DNA from: Desulfitobacterium dichloroeliminans LMG P-21439
Lineage (GTDB): Bacteria > Bacillota > Desulfitobacteriia > Desulfitobacteriales > Desulfitobacteriaceae
NCBI RefSeq assembly: GCF_000243135.2
Contig: NC_019903.1
Span: forward strand, 1,526,001-1,590,000
DNA length: 64,000 nucleotides
Direction of reading: 5' to 3'
Both the position numbers and the translations under genes were made by a program. This document shows, piece after piece, positions 8,860 through 17,405 of the stretch; the first letter of the stretch is position 1, and each line of letters starts with the position of its first letter. The notes beneath the pieces were generated by a model. The model ran no database searches. It was not told where the DNA came from and saw only the letters and a list, made by a program, of their open reading frames with translations.

Positions 8860-9006
8860 CTTATCGTGAAGTGGGGCACTGTAATAGGAATTCAATCCGT
8901 AATTGGAAAGGTACAAACTGCTTTTAAGAATCTTTCTGAGAACTCATCAGAGATTAGTCAGTCAATAGTAGAAGCCAAGGTCTCGGTCGGTGTTAGGTTT
9001 GATTAA
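8860..9006 (+). pseudogene. Possible remnant of a methyl-accepting chemotaxis gene
   Basis: One frame reads VQTAFKNLSENSSEI, resembling the segment after the sensor domain in many clostridial chemoreceptors. There is no transmembrane or signalling hairpin attached, and the frame ends at 9006. It directly follows the acyl-CoA synthetase fragment, suggesting that a deletion or recombination joined two broken genes. The family match rests on a short stretch. Confidence 0.35.
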
Positions 9007-9135
9007 GCGAAGGGTAAGCCATTGTCAAGGAAGCGAATAAGAGGACTTTGAGCCTTGAAGGAGAAATATCAATATAGATCGTGATTCTAATGAGATGAAC
9101 GAAAATTGGCATAACGCAGGGAAAGGAAAGTTCAA

Positions 9136-9873
9136 ATGAGCGAACGTGAATGCGGTCATGGGTGTGATCATGGAGGTAATCATGGAGGTAATCATGGGTG
9201 TCAATGTGAGGGACACACATCCTGTGTCTCCCTAGTACCGATATTTAATCATCTTGAGGATGAGCAGATGGCTGAAATCACGGAAGCGGTTCATTCAGCT
9301 TCCTACAAAAAGGGCGAGATTGTTTATCGAGCCGGGGATCAATCGGATTCACTCTATATTGTCAGAACTGGAAGAATCAGAATCTATCGTTTATCTGAAT
9401 CAGGAAAGGAACAATTGGTGCGTTTTCTGGGCCCAGGGGATTTTACAGGTGAACTGGCATTGTTCAGTGAGTCTATTCATGAGTCCTATGCTGAAGCAGT
9501 GGAAAACACAGAGGTCTGCTTGATAACTCGCACGAATTTGCAGCAATTCCTTATGAACTACCCTTCAATTTCTTTGAAAATGCTAGCTGAGTTCTCTAGC
9601 AGGCTGGAAAAGTCGGAGAAGCAAACCACAAGGGTTTCGACTGAGAAGGTGGAAACTAGACTTGCCCTTTTCTTGGCCGAGTGTATCCATAAGGAGGATT
9701 CGTCCATGGAGTTTGTGCTACCGATGAGTAAAAGGGACTTGGCTTCCTTCCTAGGCACAACGCCGGAAACAATCAGTAGGAAATTAACGGAATTTGAAGA
9801 CGCAGGATATATCAGACAGAAGCCCCATCGGAAGATAGAAGTTCTTGATTTAGATAAACTGCTCCTAGTATAG
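9136..9873 (+). CDS. FNR-like transcription regulator with His/Cys-rich N terminus
   Basis: A 245-residue Crp/Fnr-family protein: cyclic-nucleotide-binding-fold barrel (residues ~30-150), dimer helix, and winged helix at ~185-235. The recognition helix TPETISRKL keeps the E..SR of E. coli FNR, which reads TTGAT half sites. Residues 6-30 hold five cysteines and six histidines, including CQCEGHTSC, and another cysteine lies in EVCLI, in the place of FNR Cys122, so a [4Fe-4S] or metal sensor is plausible. Part of the N terminus is made by two copies of CATGGAGGTAAT at DNA level. AAAGGAAAG precedes the ATG. It may control the neighbouring anaerobic genes; no clear TTGAT-N4-ATCAA site was found by eye. 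Confidence 0.85.
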   Translation: MSERECGHGCDHGGNHGGNHGCQCEGHTSCVSLVPIFNHLEDEQMAEITEAVHSASYKKGEIVYRAGDQSDSLYIVRTGRIRIYRLSESGKEQLVRFLGPGDFTGELALFSESIHESYAEAVENTEVCLITRTNLQQFLMNYPSISLKMLAEFSSRLEKSEKQTTRVSTEKVETRLALFLAECIHKEDSSMEFVLPMSKRDLASFLGTTPETISRKLTEFEDAGYIRQKPHRKIEVLDLDKLLLV

Positions 9874-9923
9874 TGACAGGCGATTCTATAGATTATCTAC
9901 TGGGAAAGATAGAAATAATAAAA

Positions 9924-9971
9924 ATACCAAAGGAGCACGTTAAATAATATATTTGCGTGCTCCTTTGGTAT
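9924..9971 (-). terminator. Strong terminator of the 25-residue small gene
   Basis: A perfect 16-bp stem: 9924-9939 pairs with 9956-9971 (arm CGTGCTCCTTTGGTAT). On the minus strand it is followed by TATTTTTATTATT, so it acts on minus-strand transcripts. It may also limit read-through from the FNR-like gene. Confidence 0.75.
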
Positions 9972-9991
9972 ATCAATAGTGGACGTGATAA

Positions 9992-10069
9992 TTAAGGGAT
10001 AGGATTGATTGTGATTTGCGGACTTTGTTTCTTCTGCTTTTCAACATTCTTCGGACTTTTTTCTCCCAT
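9992..10069 (-). CDS. Small basic protein, 25 residues, unknown function
   Basis: A minus-strand ORF reads MGEKSPKNVEKQKKQ and ends in ITINPIP. It is rich in Lys and Gln with a hydrophobic Pro-containing tail. AGGAGG lies 8 bases before this ATG, ideal spacing, whereas an earlier ATG is only 1 base from it and opens a frame of 11 codons. A strong terminator starts 20 bases after the stop, so this looks like a complete single-gene transcription unit. I do not recognise a function; it may be one of the tiny conserved lysine-rich proteins of clostridia, but that needs a homology search. Confidence 0.55.
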   Translation of the reverse strand: MGEKSPKNVEKQKKQSPQITINPIP

Positions 10070-10168
10070 TTTGCATACCTCCTAGGCATTATTGAACTGG
10101 TGTAGTCCAGAATTACCTCTAGTATGCCTTGTAAGAGAAAATTTTATACACATTGGGGAAAACATCTT

Positions 10169-10966
10169 TTAGGTACTCAAAAGCATGCGATCATCATCCA
10201 AAGCGTTTTGGCTTTGTTGAGAAAAGAGCTCCAATAAGCGGGGAACCGTCATATCTTCCCGCTCCTTGCCCGAGATATCCAGAAGGATTTTTCCCTGATC
10301 CAACATGATTGTGCGGGTTCCGGTTTTGAGGGCGGTTTGAATATTGTGAGTGATCATCATGGTGGTGATCTGATCCTGACTGACGATGTCTTTGGTAATC
10401 TCCATAATCTTTTGAGCAGCGGCAGGATCTAAGGCCGCGGTATGTTCATCAAGGAGTAACAGCGATGGTTTGGCAATGGTGGACATGAGCAGGGAGAGGG
10501 CCTGTCTTTGACCGCCCGAAAGCAGTCCGACCTTGGTCTTAAGGCGATCCTCAAGTCCCATGTCCAGTTGGGCGATTTTTTCACGGAAAACCTTCACATC
10601 CTTGGGATGAACACCCAGACGCAGGCCGTTTCTGCTGCGGCGGTTATAGGCAAGGGCTAGGTTTTCCTCAATGGTCATATCCGGTGCCGAACCTTTCAGA
10701 GGATCTTGAAAGAGCCGCCCAATCCTGGCGGCACGCTTGTGTTCAGCCAGATAGGTGATGTTGTCCCCTTGGAGAAGAATTTTACCGCGATTGAGCCAAA
10801 ATGTACCGCCGATGGCATTAAACAGGGTGGATTTACCGGCCCCGTTAGAACCGATGAGAGTGATGAATTCACCTTTTGCCAGAGAGAGGCTGACTCTGTC
10901 TAAGGCCACATGCTCATTGGGTGTGCCTGCTAAGAAGATTTTGGTGGCATTGCTAATTTCAAGCAT
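10169..10966 (-). CDS. trpZ: ABC transporter ATP-binding protein (TrpZ-type)
   Basis: A 265-residue ATPase with Walker A GSNGAGKST (residues ~39-47), the signature LLSGGQRQALS and Walker B LLLLDEHTAALD. Unusually, a His replaces the common Ala/Pro after DE. It is the third gene of a minus-strand operon and its ATG overlaps the permease stop by 8 bases, indicating translational coupling. It energises the TrpXY-type importer. The name rests on gene order and the Trp T-box upstream. Confidence 0.85.
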   Translation of the reverse strand: MLEISNATKIFLAGTPNEHVALDRVSLSLAKGEFITLIGSNGAGKSTLFNAIGGTFWLNRGKILLQGDNITYLAEHKRAARIGRLFQDPLKGSAPDMTIEENLALAYNRRSRNGLRLGVHPKDVKVFREKIAQLDMGLEDRLKTKVGLLSGGQRQALSLLMSTIAKPSLLLLDEHTAALDPAAAQKIMEITKDIVSQDQITTMMITHNIQTALKTGTRTIMLDQGKILLDISGKEREDMTVPRLLELFSQQSQNALDDDRMLLST

Positions 10967-11858
10967 CCAGTTCCACCTTCTTTCTCATGTTGTGGAGATC
11001 AAGATGCTTTTTGAGCACAGGTAGGGCTAGGGCAATGATGACAATCACCGCCGAAACGACCCTGAGCATGTAGGCAGGAAAGATGCTCGACTTCAGAGCG
11101 GCCGCGATGATGAAACGGTAAATAAGGGAACCGAATATAGCGGAGATTAGCCCAATAGCCAATGAACGACGGCCAAAAATCGCCTCCCCGATGATGGCCG
11201 AAGCCAGACCGACCACCATAATGCCAATCCCGGAGCTGATGTCGGCATAGCCCTGATACTGGGCGAGCACCGCACCGGCTAAGCCGATACAGGCGTTGGA
11301 AATAGCCACAGCAAGAATTTTCATAGCATCCACATTGATTGAGGAAGCCCTGACCATATCCTCGTTATTGCCGGTGGCACGGATGCAGAGGCCCAGGTGG
11401 GTCTTAAAAAACCAGATAAGAATCAAGGCACAGAGAACACAAAAAATAAGGGGGACAAGGGTCTTGAGGATTTCTTTGCTGACCGGCAACCAAGCTATTT
11501 GCGTAAACAAGCTGTCGCTGCCGATTAAGGATAGATTGGAACGGCTGCCGAGAATATAAAGGTTGATACTGTAAAGGCAGCTCATGGTGATAATGCCGGC
11601 GAGGATGGGGTGGATCTCCAACTTGGTTTGCAGGAGTCCCGTCACAGTTCCCGCCGCGGCTCCGGCCACGATAGCTAGTAAGATACCGAGAAAAGGATGC
11701 CCGGCCAAGGTCAGGACAGCCGAGACAGCGAGGCCGAGAGTAAAACTCCCATCAGCAGTTAGATCGGGGATATTCAGGATGCGGAAGGAAATATAGATGC
11801 CCAGTGCCAGCATGCCGTAGATGAAGCCGAGCTGAAGGGAACCGATCAGTAAAGTCAT
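10959..11858 (-). CDS. trpY: ABC transporter permease (TrpY-type)
   Basis: A 299-residue protein with about eight membrane segments, of the BPD_transp_2/LivH-like permease class (FRILNIPDLTADGSFTLG near the N terminus is typical). GCAGGAGGT is a strong ribosome site before the ATG. It lies between the lipoprotein and ATPase genes of one operon. Only one permease gene is present, so the channel is presumably a homodimer. Confidence 0.85.
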   Translation of the reverse strand: MTLLIGSLQLGFIYGMLALGIYISFRILNIPDLTADGSFTLGLAVSAVLTLAGHPFLGILLAIVAGAAAGTVTGLLQTKLEIHPILAGIITMSCLYSINLYILGSRSNLSLIGSDSLFTQIAWLPVSKEILKTLVPLIFCVLCALILIWFFKTHLGLCIRATGNNEDMVRASSINVDAMKILAVAISNACIGLAGAVLAQYQGYADISSGIGIMVVGLASAIIGEAIFGRRSLAIGLISAIFGSLIYRFIIAAALKSSIFPAYMLRVVSAVIVIIALALPVLKKHLDLHNMRKKVELDA

Positions 11859-11893
11859 ATTCTTACCTCCTGCGCGATTGAAAGGTGGGGGGG

Positions 11894-12877
11894 TTAGTCG
11901 ATTATTTTAGCGCTATCTAGTACGTTTTGGGGAAGAGTAAGCCCAAGGGCATGCGCGGTGGACTTGTTAATGACGGTGGTAAAATCTGTGACGACTAGGG
12001 ATGGAATCTGGTCGATAGGGGTACCCTTCAAGTGCTTTTCCGCCATTTCGGCGGTGATGGCGCCAATCGTAATGTCGTCGATACTGACCGTAGCGAAGGC
12101 ACCGGATTGAACCATTACGGCTGAGCTGCCATAGACTGGAATTTTAGCATTTTTGGCGATTTCAGCTACCTGAGGCATGGCGCTTTGAACCATACTATCA
12201 TTGGGAATGAAAAAGGCATCGACTTGATTAACTAAGGATTCCGCAGCCTGCTGTACTTCCGAAGAGGAGGTAATGATGACCTCTTTATAGTTTAATCCCA
12301 CTGAATCCAGGTAGTTTTTGGCGTTTTCAATCGTTGTCACCGCATTGATTTCGCCGGTATTATAGATCAAGCCATAGGTCTGGCGGTTGGGAGTCAGCTG
12401 GTCCGCAAGTTTGAACATTTCACTGACGGGGATGGCGTTGGAGGTGCCGGTGGCATTTTTATCCGGAGTGTTCATATCGGTAATGATCTTGGCGCCTACC
12501 GGGTTGGAAACCGAGATGTAGAAGACAGGGATACCGCTGTCCATATTGACGATGGCTTGGGTTGCCGGTGTGCCGATGGTCACAATCATGTCCTTCTTTT
12601 CCTCGACCATCGTTTGCATGATGGAATTAAGGGTAGCGGTGTCCCCGTTAGCGTTTTTGTAGTCAATCACCATTCCCTCTTCTGAATAACCGAGCTCGCG
12701 CATCTTATTGGTAAAACCTTCGCGCATGTCCGTAAAAGCTCCGTTGTCGGCGAGCTGAACTAAGCCAACCTGGATAGCATCTGATGAAGCCTTGCTTTGG
12801 GGAGTTGTTTCCGAACTGCAACCTACAGCTGCGAGGAGAAGAATAGAGATTAGGAACCCGATAAGTGTTTTTTTCAT
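11894..12877 (-). CDS. trpX: ABC substrate-binding lipoprotein, predicted tryptophan importer (TrpX-type)
   Basis: A 327-residue lipoprotein with signal peptide and lipobox LAAVGC (Cys at residue 20). The mature part is a two-lobed binding protein of the ABC_sub_bind family (IVTIGTPATQAIVN, then VSNPVGAKII). It is the first gene of the operon and starts 120 bases after a T-box terminator. The family is known to bind aromatic amino acids in other Firmicutes; the TGG specifier makes tryptophan (or a precursor) the best guess here. Surface-anchored, it delivers ligand to the permease encoded next. Confidence 0.85.
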   Translation of the reverse strand: MKKTLIGFLISILLLAAVGCSSETTPQSKASSDAIQVGLVQLADNGAFTDMREGFTNKMRELGYSEEGMVIDYKNANGDTATLNSIMQTMVEEKKDMIVTIGTPATQAIVNMDSGIPVFYISVSNPVGAKIITDMNTPDKNATGTSNAIPVSEMFKLADQLTPNRQTYGLIYNTGEINAVTTIENAKNYLDSVGLNYKEVIITSSSEVQQAAESLVNQVDAFFIPNDSMVQSAMPQVAEIAKNAKIPVYGSSAVMVQSGAFATVSIDDITIGAITAEMAEKHLKGTPIDQIPSLVVTDFTTVINKSTAHALGLTLPQNVLDSAKIID

Positions 12878-12998
12878 TTCTTTCCCTTCCTTTCACTTTT
12901 CGCCACGGAGTGGATAAGTCAACTACCCTTCTTATGGAGTTAAAACTCCGCCAAAAGCTAGTTTCCTATATGTTGGTTTTTATGAGAAGCAAAGGCTT

Positions 12999-13299
12999 AA
13001 AAAATAATAAAAGCCTGTCCTTGATCGGGATCATCCTAAAAAGGATAATCCGAATCAAGGACAGGCTTAAGCCTGCGGTGCCACCTTGCTTGGTAATATA
13101 AAAATATTACCCCACTCTTCCAGAGTGCCAACACACCCCTGCCTGATAACGCTGGCCTGCGTCGCACTATACTAGAAAGCAAAGGCTTTCGTTCCCTGCG
13201 CCCTCAGTAGTCCATTTGCCGTACCGCTTTCTGCTGAGTTCCCAGCCCTCTCAGCTCTCTGTAAGTGCGCTTAACGGTTTAATTTCTACTTCAACAGTT
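12999..13299 (-). promoter_or_regulatory. T-box riboswitch, Trp (TGG) specifier, upstream of trpXYZ
   Basis: Read on the minus strand, the leader has a stem I whose base pairs CGTT..GCGC with GCGC..AACG and whose specifier region reads AAATGGACTA, placing TGG at 13212-13214. The conserved T-box sequence appears as AAGGTGGCACCGCAG (about 13073-13087). It is followed by a long terminator hairpin (13011-13068, arm AAGCCTGTCCTTGAT) and the T-rich run 12999-13010. Binding of uncharged tRNA-Trp would favour the antiterminator and switch on the importer when tryptophan is scarce. The stretch 12878-12998 between terminator and trpX shows no gene. Confidence 0.88.
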
Positions 13300-13305
13300 T
13301 TCACT

Positions 13306-13334
13306 ACATTAGCACGGTGGAAAATTCTTGTCAA
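13306..13334 (-). promoter_or_regulatory. Promoter of the T-box/trpXYZ transcript
   Basis: On the minus strand TTGACA (13329-13334) and TAATGT (13306-13311) are separated by exactly 17 bases, and the T-box leader starts within about 10 bases downstream. Confidence 0.75.
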
Positions 13335-13565
13335 GATTTTTTTTAGAGCTTGTTGCCCTGGATTGACCAATATCGGTTATGAGAAAGAGTAATCAGATGC
13401 GAAAGCGCTAAGTATTTTGGGGAAAATGTCGACATATAGATAAAGAGGCTAAATTAGTAAGCATAGATATTTTTCAGAGCCTTGAAAATATAGGCAAAAA
13501 ATATAAAACATATGCAAGGGATGTTTTATATTCGTGAAACTATGGATATTTTGACGAGGTTAAAT

Positions 13566-16500
13566 ATGGATTATTCAACATTTTGGGGAATGCTCCTCAT
13601 TGCAATTGGCGGAATATCATTTGTTTATGGCTTATACGCCACAAATGGAATCTTTAAAACGGCGATCAATAGGTTATTGATGATTATGTGCTGTGCTCTA
13701 TTAGTTTGGTCTTTAGGCCTAGCAATTACTGCGGCAGCGAATAATAAAGAGATTTGTATGATCGGCTATTTGGTTGCTCCTTTTGGCTGGGGGCCCATGT
13801 CGGGCCTGCTCTTGCATTTTACCCTCTTGCTAACTGAGCAAGAAAAGCTCTTAAAGAAATGGTGGATCTATCCAGCACTCTATTTGCCGGGGCTGGTGAT
13901 GATTTATGCCTTTACGATACTTCCGGCCATGGGTCTTTACCCCGACGATTTCATTCATACCTTATACGGATGGGTTCCGGTGGTCAATTATGATGTATGG
14001 GATTATCTTTTTTATGCCTATTACATAAGCTTCACAATTACAAATCTGATTCTGTTGCTTTCAACGAGAATAACCTCCCCAGATAAAAGCAAACGGACTC
14101 AAGTGACTTGGTTGGCAATCTGCTATATTATTGCCTATACACTTGGAACGCTGTCAGATGTTGTCTTCGGGTATTTGGATATTACAATTCCTCGTCTTTC
14201 AACTATTTTTTCTCTCATACCTATCGGAGCGATCGCTTATTCTGTCATGAAATACGGACCATTGAGTCGCAAACCTGCCACCCAAAGTGCGGCATTTCGC
14301 ACTGATCATGCCCATAGCAATGTGTACCGGGTTATGAGCTTTGGCTTTGCGATCGGGAGTATTCTGAATATCATCAGTCAAAAGTTGCTATACCAAGAAA
14401 CGGGTTTGCCTGACATTGATAAGTTTAGTGTATTTTTGATCTTTGTAGCGATTATAATCCTTTTGATTAACGAGCTCAGAATCAACAGTTTACTGAAAGA
14501 AATGTCAATGGCCATTGTCTATTCGATTATTATTCCTTATATGACTTTAAGATTTGTCCAGTATGGAAGTATTACCATATGGGCTTTTGTATTTTTGTTA
14601 TTTATTCTTTGCTTAATCTATAATAGGCGAATCCTGTTGATCACGATTACCATGTCATCTTTGATGACCCAAGTACTGGTTTGGGCGATATCTCCCCGTG
14701 TATTGGTGGAAGTGAATGTTGCGGATTATAGTGTAAGGCTTGGTTTAATAGGGCTTTCGGCTATTCTGACTGTTTTTGTAAACTCCATCTATGTTGCGAA
14801 GCTTAAAGAGAATTTTACTTATGACGAAAAACAGACCCTGTTAGCGGAGATTTCGCGAGATTTTATCTCTGCCGAAGAGTGGAATAAGGATGAAATACTC
14901 CATAATCTATTAGAAAAATGCAGTATTTTTATTAAGTCTGAGCGGGCCTATATCATTGTATTTGAACAAGATAAGGGGAAATTACACTATTCTTGTGAGT
15001 GGTTGGCAGATGGAACAAGATCGTTTCTGAAGGATTTTGAAAATTTAAGTTCAGATATACATCGGAAGTTGTTTGAGCAGTTCGAATCAGAAGGGGTAAT
15101 GAAGCTTCCTGATGCGAATCTATTACCACCCATAGCCGGAAAGTTTAAAAAGCTGCTTGCGGAGCAAAATATTCGAGGTATGGTCAATTTACCCGTAAGA
15201 GAAAAGGGAAAGATCATAGGAATCATGGGCTTTAATTCCTCAAGGCCCTTAAGGGAATGGAATTTGGATTCCAGTGATTTTATGGAGATTGTTGCCAATG
15301 TTGTTTCAGATATGCTGCTGAAGATTAAGGTTGAGAATAGAAATAAATTTCTTGCCTATCATGATCAACTTACTCGGCTACCCAACCGCATTTCATTTAA
15401 GGAACACTTAGATGAGGTAATCAAACAAGCAAGTATAACTAGGAAAACCCTAGCTGTTGTTTTCCTAGATATTGACTCGTTTAAAGCAATCAATGATACC
15501 ATGGGCCATGATCTTGGCGATACGGTTCTTTATGAAGTCGCCCAAACAATATCGGATAGCATCCGTTATTGTGATGCAGTTTCTCGTTTCGGTGGAGATG
15601 AATTTGTGATTATCCTCAATGAGATATCCGGTCAAGATGATGTGGAAAAAATCATGGATGGGCTTATGACTGCAATTAGCAAGCCGCTCAATATACGGGG
15701 TCAAGAATTTTATGTGACTATCAGTGTAGGCTGTGCTCTGTATCCAGAGGATGGAGAGGATTCTGAGACACTGATTAAGAACGCTGATACCGCTATGCAC
15801 CATGCCAAAGGGCTAGGCAAAAACCAATATTTAATGTGTACCCAAGCTATAAAAGATCAGGTTGAAGAACAATTAGTGCTGACGAATCATCTGCACCGAG
15901 CCCTCGAAAGAGAACAGCTTGTAGTTTATTACCAGCCTCTAGTTGACATGACAACAAAATCTATTGTGGGCTTTGAAGCGCTGCTTAGATGGTCGCTTCC
16001 CGAGCGAGGGATCATAAGCCCTGGTCTATTTATTCCAATAGCAGAACAAACGAGGCTGATTAATCCAATCGGTGAATGGGTTTTGGAAACGGCCTGTCGG
16101 CAAAATAAGCTTTGGCAGGAAAAAGGATTTTCCGGACTGCGGATGGCTGTTAATGTATCCGTAGTTCAGTTGGGTAACCCAAATTTTGTGCAGCAGGTCG
16201 AAGCAATTTTGAAGAAGACGGGCTTAGCCCCAAAAGATTTAGAACTGGAAATTACCGAAAGCGCTGCGAGCAATAATGTCGATAATATTGTTTCTATACT
16301 AGCGAGCTTGAAGGCACTTGGACTCACTTTGTCCATCGATGATTTTGGTACGGAATATTCCTCCTTAAGTCGTTTGAAGGTTTTGCCTATCGACCGTATA
16401 AAAATGGATATGCAATTTGTGCATGGTATTGAGGGAAGTGAAAAGGACCAAGCCATCGTCAAGGTGATCATAAACCTTGCCAAGAGTATGAAGGTCAAGG

Positions 16501-16652
16501 TTATCGCCGAGGGTGTCGAAACAAAGATCCAGCTTGATTTCCTAAGTCAATTGTTGTGTGACGAGGTGCAAGGCTATTATTACTACAGGCCGATGCCGGC
16601 TGAAGAGATTGAAGAAATTTTAGTCTCGAAAAGCCTTGTCGATTCTGAATGA
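13566..16652 (+). CDS. Membrane GGDEF-EAL cyclic-di-GMP protein with 7TM and GAF regions
   Basis: About 1028 residues. The N-terminal third is a 7TM sensor-like membrane region followed by more hydrophobic helices (to ~residue 400), then a GAF-like domain (~425-585). The GGDEF domain has intact GGDEF (from residue 676) and a product-inhibition RYCD five residues before it. The EAL domain has EALLRW (from ~804), ELEITES, DDFGTEYSSL, IKMD and EGVET, so the metal and catalytic residues are present. Both synthesis and hydrolysis of c-di-GMP are possible; which dominates is unknown. ATG 13566 has an AGG six bases upstream; an in-frame ATG at 13512 would add 18 residues but lacks a ribosome site. 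Confidence 0.9.
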   Translation: MDYSTFWGMLLIAIGGISFVYGLYATNGIFKTAINRLLMIMCCALLVWSLGLAITAAANNKEICMIGYLVAPFGWGPMSGLLLHFTLLLTEQEKLLKKWWIYPALYLPGLVMIYAFTILPAMGLYPDDFIHTLYGWVPVVNYDVWDYLFYAYYISFTITNLILLLSTRITSPDKSKRTQVTWLAICYIIAYTLGTLSDVVFGYLDITIPRLSTIFSLIPIGAIAYSVMKYGPLSRKPATQSAAFRTDHAHSNVYRVMSFGFAIGSILNIISQKLLYQETGLPDIDKFSVFLIFVAIIILLINELRINSLLKEMSMAIVYSIIIPYMTLRFVQYGSITIWAFVFLLFILCLIYNRRILLITITMSSLMTQVLVWAISPRVLVEVNVADYSVRLGLIGLSAILTVFVNSIYVAKLKENFTYDEKQTLLAEISRDFISAEEWNKDEILHNLLEKCSIFIKSERAYIIVFEQDKGKLHYSCEWLADGTRSFLKDFENLSSDIHRKLFEQFESEGVMKLPDANLLPPIAGKFKKLLAEQNIRGMVNLPVREKGKIIGIMGFNSSRPLREWNLDSSDFMEIVANVVSDMLLKIKVENRNKFLAYHDQLTRLPNRISFKEHLDEVIKQASITRKTLAVVFLDIDSFKAINDTMGHDLGDTVLYEVAQTISDSIRYCDAVSRFGGDEFVIILNEISGQDDVEKIMDGLMTAISKPLNIRGQEFYVTISVGCALYPEDGEDSETLIKNADTAMHHAKGLGKNQYLMCTQAIKDQVEEQLVLTNHLHRALEREQLVVYYQPLVDMTTKSIVGFEALLRWSLPERGIISPGLFIPIAEQTRLINPIGEWVLETACRQNKLWQEKGFSGLRMAVNVSVVQLGNPNFVQQVEAILKKTGLAPKDLELEITESAASNNVDNIVSILASLKALGLTLSIDDFGTEYSSLSRLKVLPIDRIKMDMQFVHGIEGSEKDQAIVKVIINLAKSMKVKVIAEGVETKIQLDFLSQLLCDEVQGYYYYRPMPAEEIEEILVSKSLVDSE

Positions 16653-16673
16653 AGGACTTCTCAAGAGAATGCC

Positions 16674-16707
16674 ACAAAAGCACCCTGATTCGTCAGAGTG
16701 CTTTTGT
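16674..16707. terminator. Bidirectional terminator hairpin
   Basis: ACAAAAGCAC at 16674 pairs with GTGCTTTTGT ending at 16707, with CTGA/TCAG extending the stem round a TTCG loop. It lies between convergent genes and has T runs on both strands. Confidence 0.75.
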
Positions 16708-16748
16708 TATCTTGCTATGTATTTCAGATGGGTATTATTAGAATTACC

Positions 16749-17120
16749 TTATAAAACAGATTCCATGGTTGCAACAGGTGCATTTTTACGGACGCTCTCA
16801 ATTCCATTTAGGCAACTAGCTTTCGCTTTATATCCTTCGGATGTAGCAATAATTTCACCGTTTCTTGCCTTGAGACGAAAACGAAACTCGCCTGCCTTAT
16901 CTTCATACATTTCAAACTTAGGGTTCACAGCGGGTTTGACAGGTTCCTCAGTTAAGTCCTCATAATTAGCAATGGGTGCGTTAACTTTTACACTTTCAAC
17001 ACCATTTAAACAGGATTTTTCGGTGGAATATACCTCGGAAGTTGCAATTGTCTCTCCATTACCTGCTTTTAAGTCGAACTTAAATCCAGTAGATGTCTTC
17101 TTAACAACAAATTTAGCCAT
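16749..17120 (-). CDS. YegP-family protein with two DUF1508 repeats
   Basis: A 123-residue protein made of two similar halves: FKFDLKAGNGETIATSE (residues ~13-29) and FRFRLKARNGEIIATSE (~78-94), each followed by SCLNG.ESV. This is the tandem DUF1508 (UPF0339/YegP) architecture, small soluble beta-rich proteins of unclear function. AAGGGGG lies upstream of the ATG. It is a single-gene unit. Confidence 0.85.
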   Translation of the reverse strand: MAKFVVKKTSTGFKFDLKAGNGETIATSEVYSTEKSCLNGVESVKVNAPIANYEDLTEEPVKPAVNPKFEMYEDKAGEFRFRLKARNGEIIATSEGYKAKASCLNGIESVRKNAPVATMESVL

Positions 17121-17227
17121 AGGTAAACCCCCTTCTAAAATTCTGGTTTCTTCACTATTTTAACACAGAATTACAAAAGGGTATATTATATTCATCGGAA
17201 AGGAGAAAATTTTCTGTCTTTTTGTAG

Positions 17228-17233
17228 TATAAT
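17228..17233 (+). promoter_or_regulatory. -10 element of a short transcription unit
   Basis: A perfect TATAAT at 17228-17233 without an obvious -35. A terminator begins 95 bases downstream, so a transcript of roughly 130 nt is implied. Confidence 0.35.
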
Positions 17234-17251
17234 CATATTCATGAGGGCGGA

Positions 17252-17317
17252 GTGAGCTATAACGATAGTGTGGTCGGTTTGAGGATTGATTACAAGGATG
17301 AAGAGGCCGAAGGGTAA
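17252..17317 (+). CDS. Possible 21-residue peptide or small RNA
   Basis: A GTG-started frame of 21 codons ending in DYKDEEAEG lies between the -10 at 17228 and the terminator at 17329. GAGGGCGG is present but only one base from the GTG, which is poor spacing, so the transcript could equally be a non-coding RNA. No family is recognised. Confidence 0.22.
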   Translation: MSYNDSVVGLRIDYKDEEAEG

Positions 17318-17328
17318 ATTTGAGAAAG

Positions 17329-17369
17329 AGAGCGGCGTTTTTGCATCATGCAAAAACGCCGCTCTTTTT
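17329..17369 (+). terminator. Very strong terminator of the short unit
   Basis: A perfect 18-bp inverted repeat (17329-17346 with 17348-17365; arm starts AGAGCGGCGTTTTTGCAT), followed by TTTT. It also faces the end of the hemerythrin gene. Confidence 0.8.
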
Positions 17370-17405
17370 AGATTTTATTATTAAAATGCGATTTCCTATA
17401 ATCAC

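Noticed and set aside
8574-8927. ORF of 117 codons after the third flavoprotein
   Set aside because: Only the middle part matches acyl-CoA synthetases; there is no ribosome site and the ends are unrelated sequence. Treated as a gene remnant.
9150-9200. Short tandem CATGGAGGTAAT repeats as a CRISPR or minisatellite
   Set aside because: Only two copies, in frame, encoding the His-rich N terminus of the FNR-like protein.
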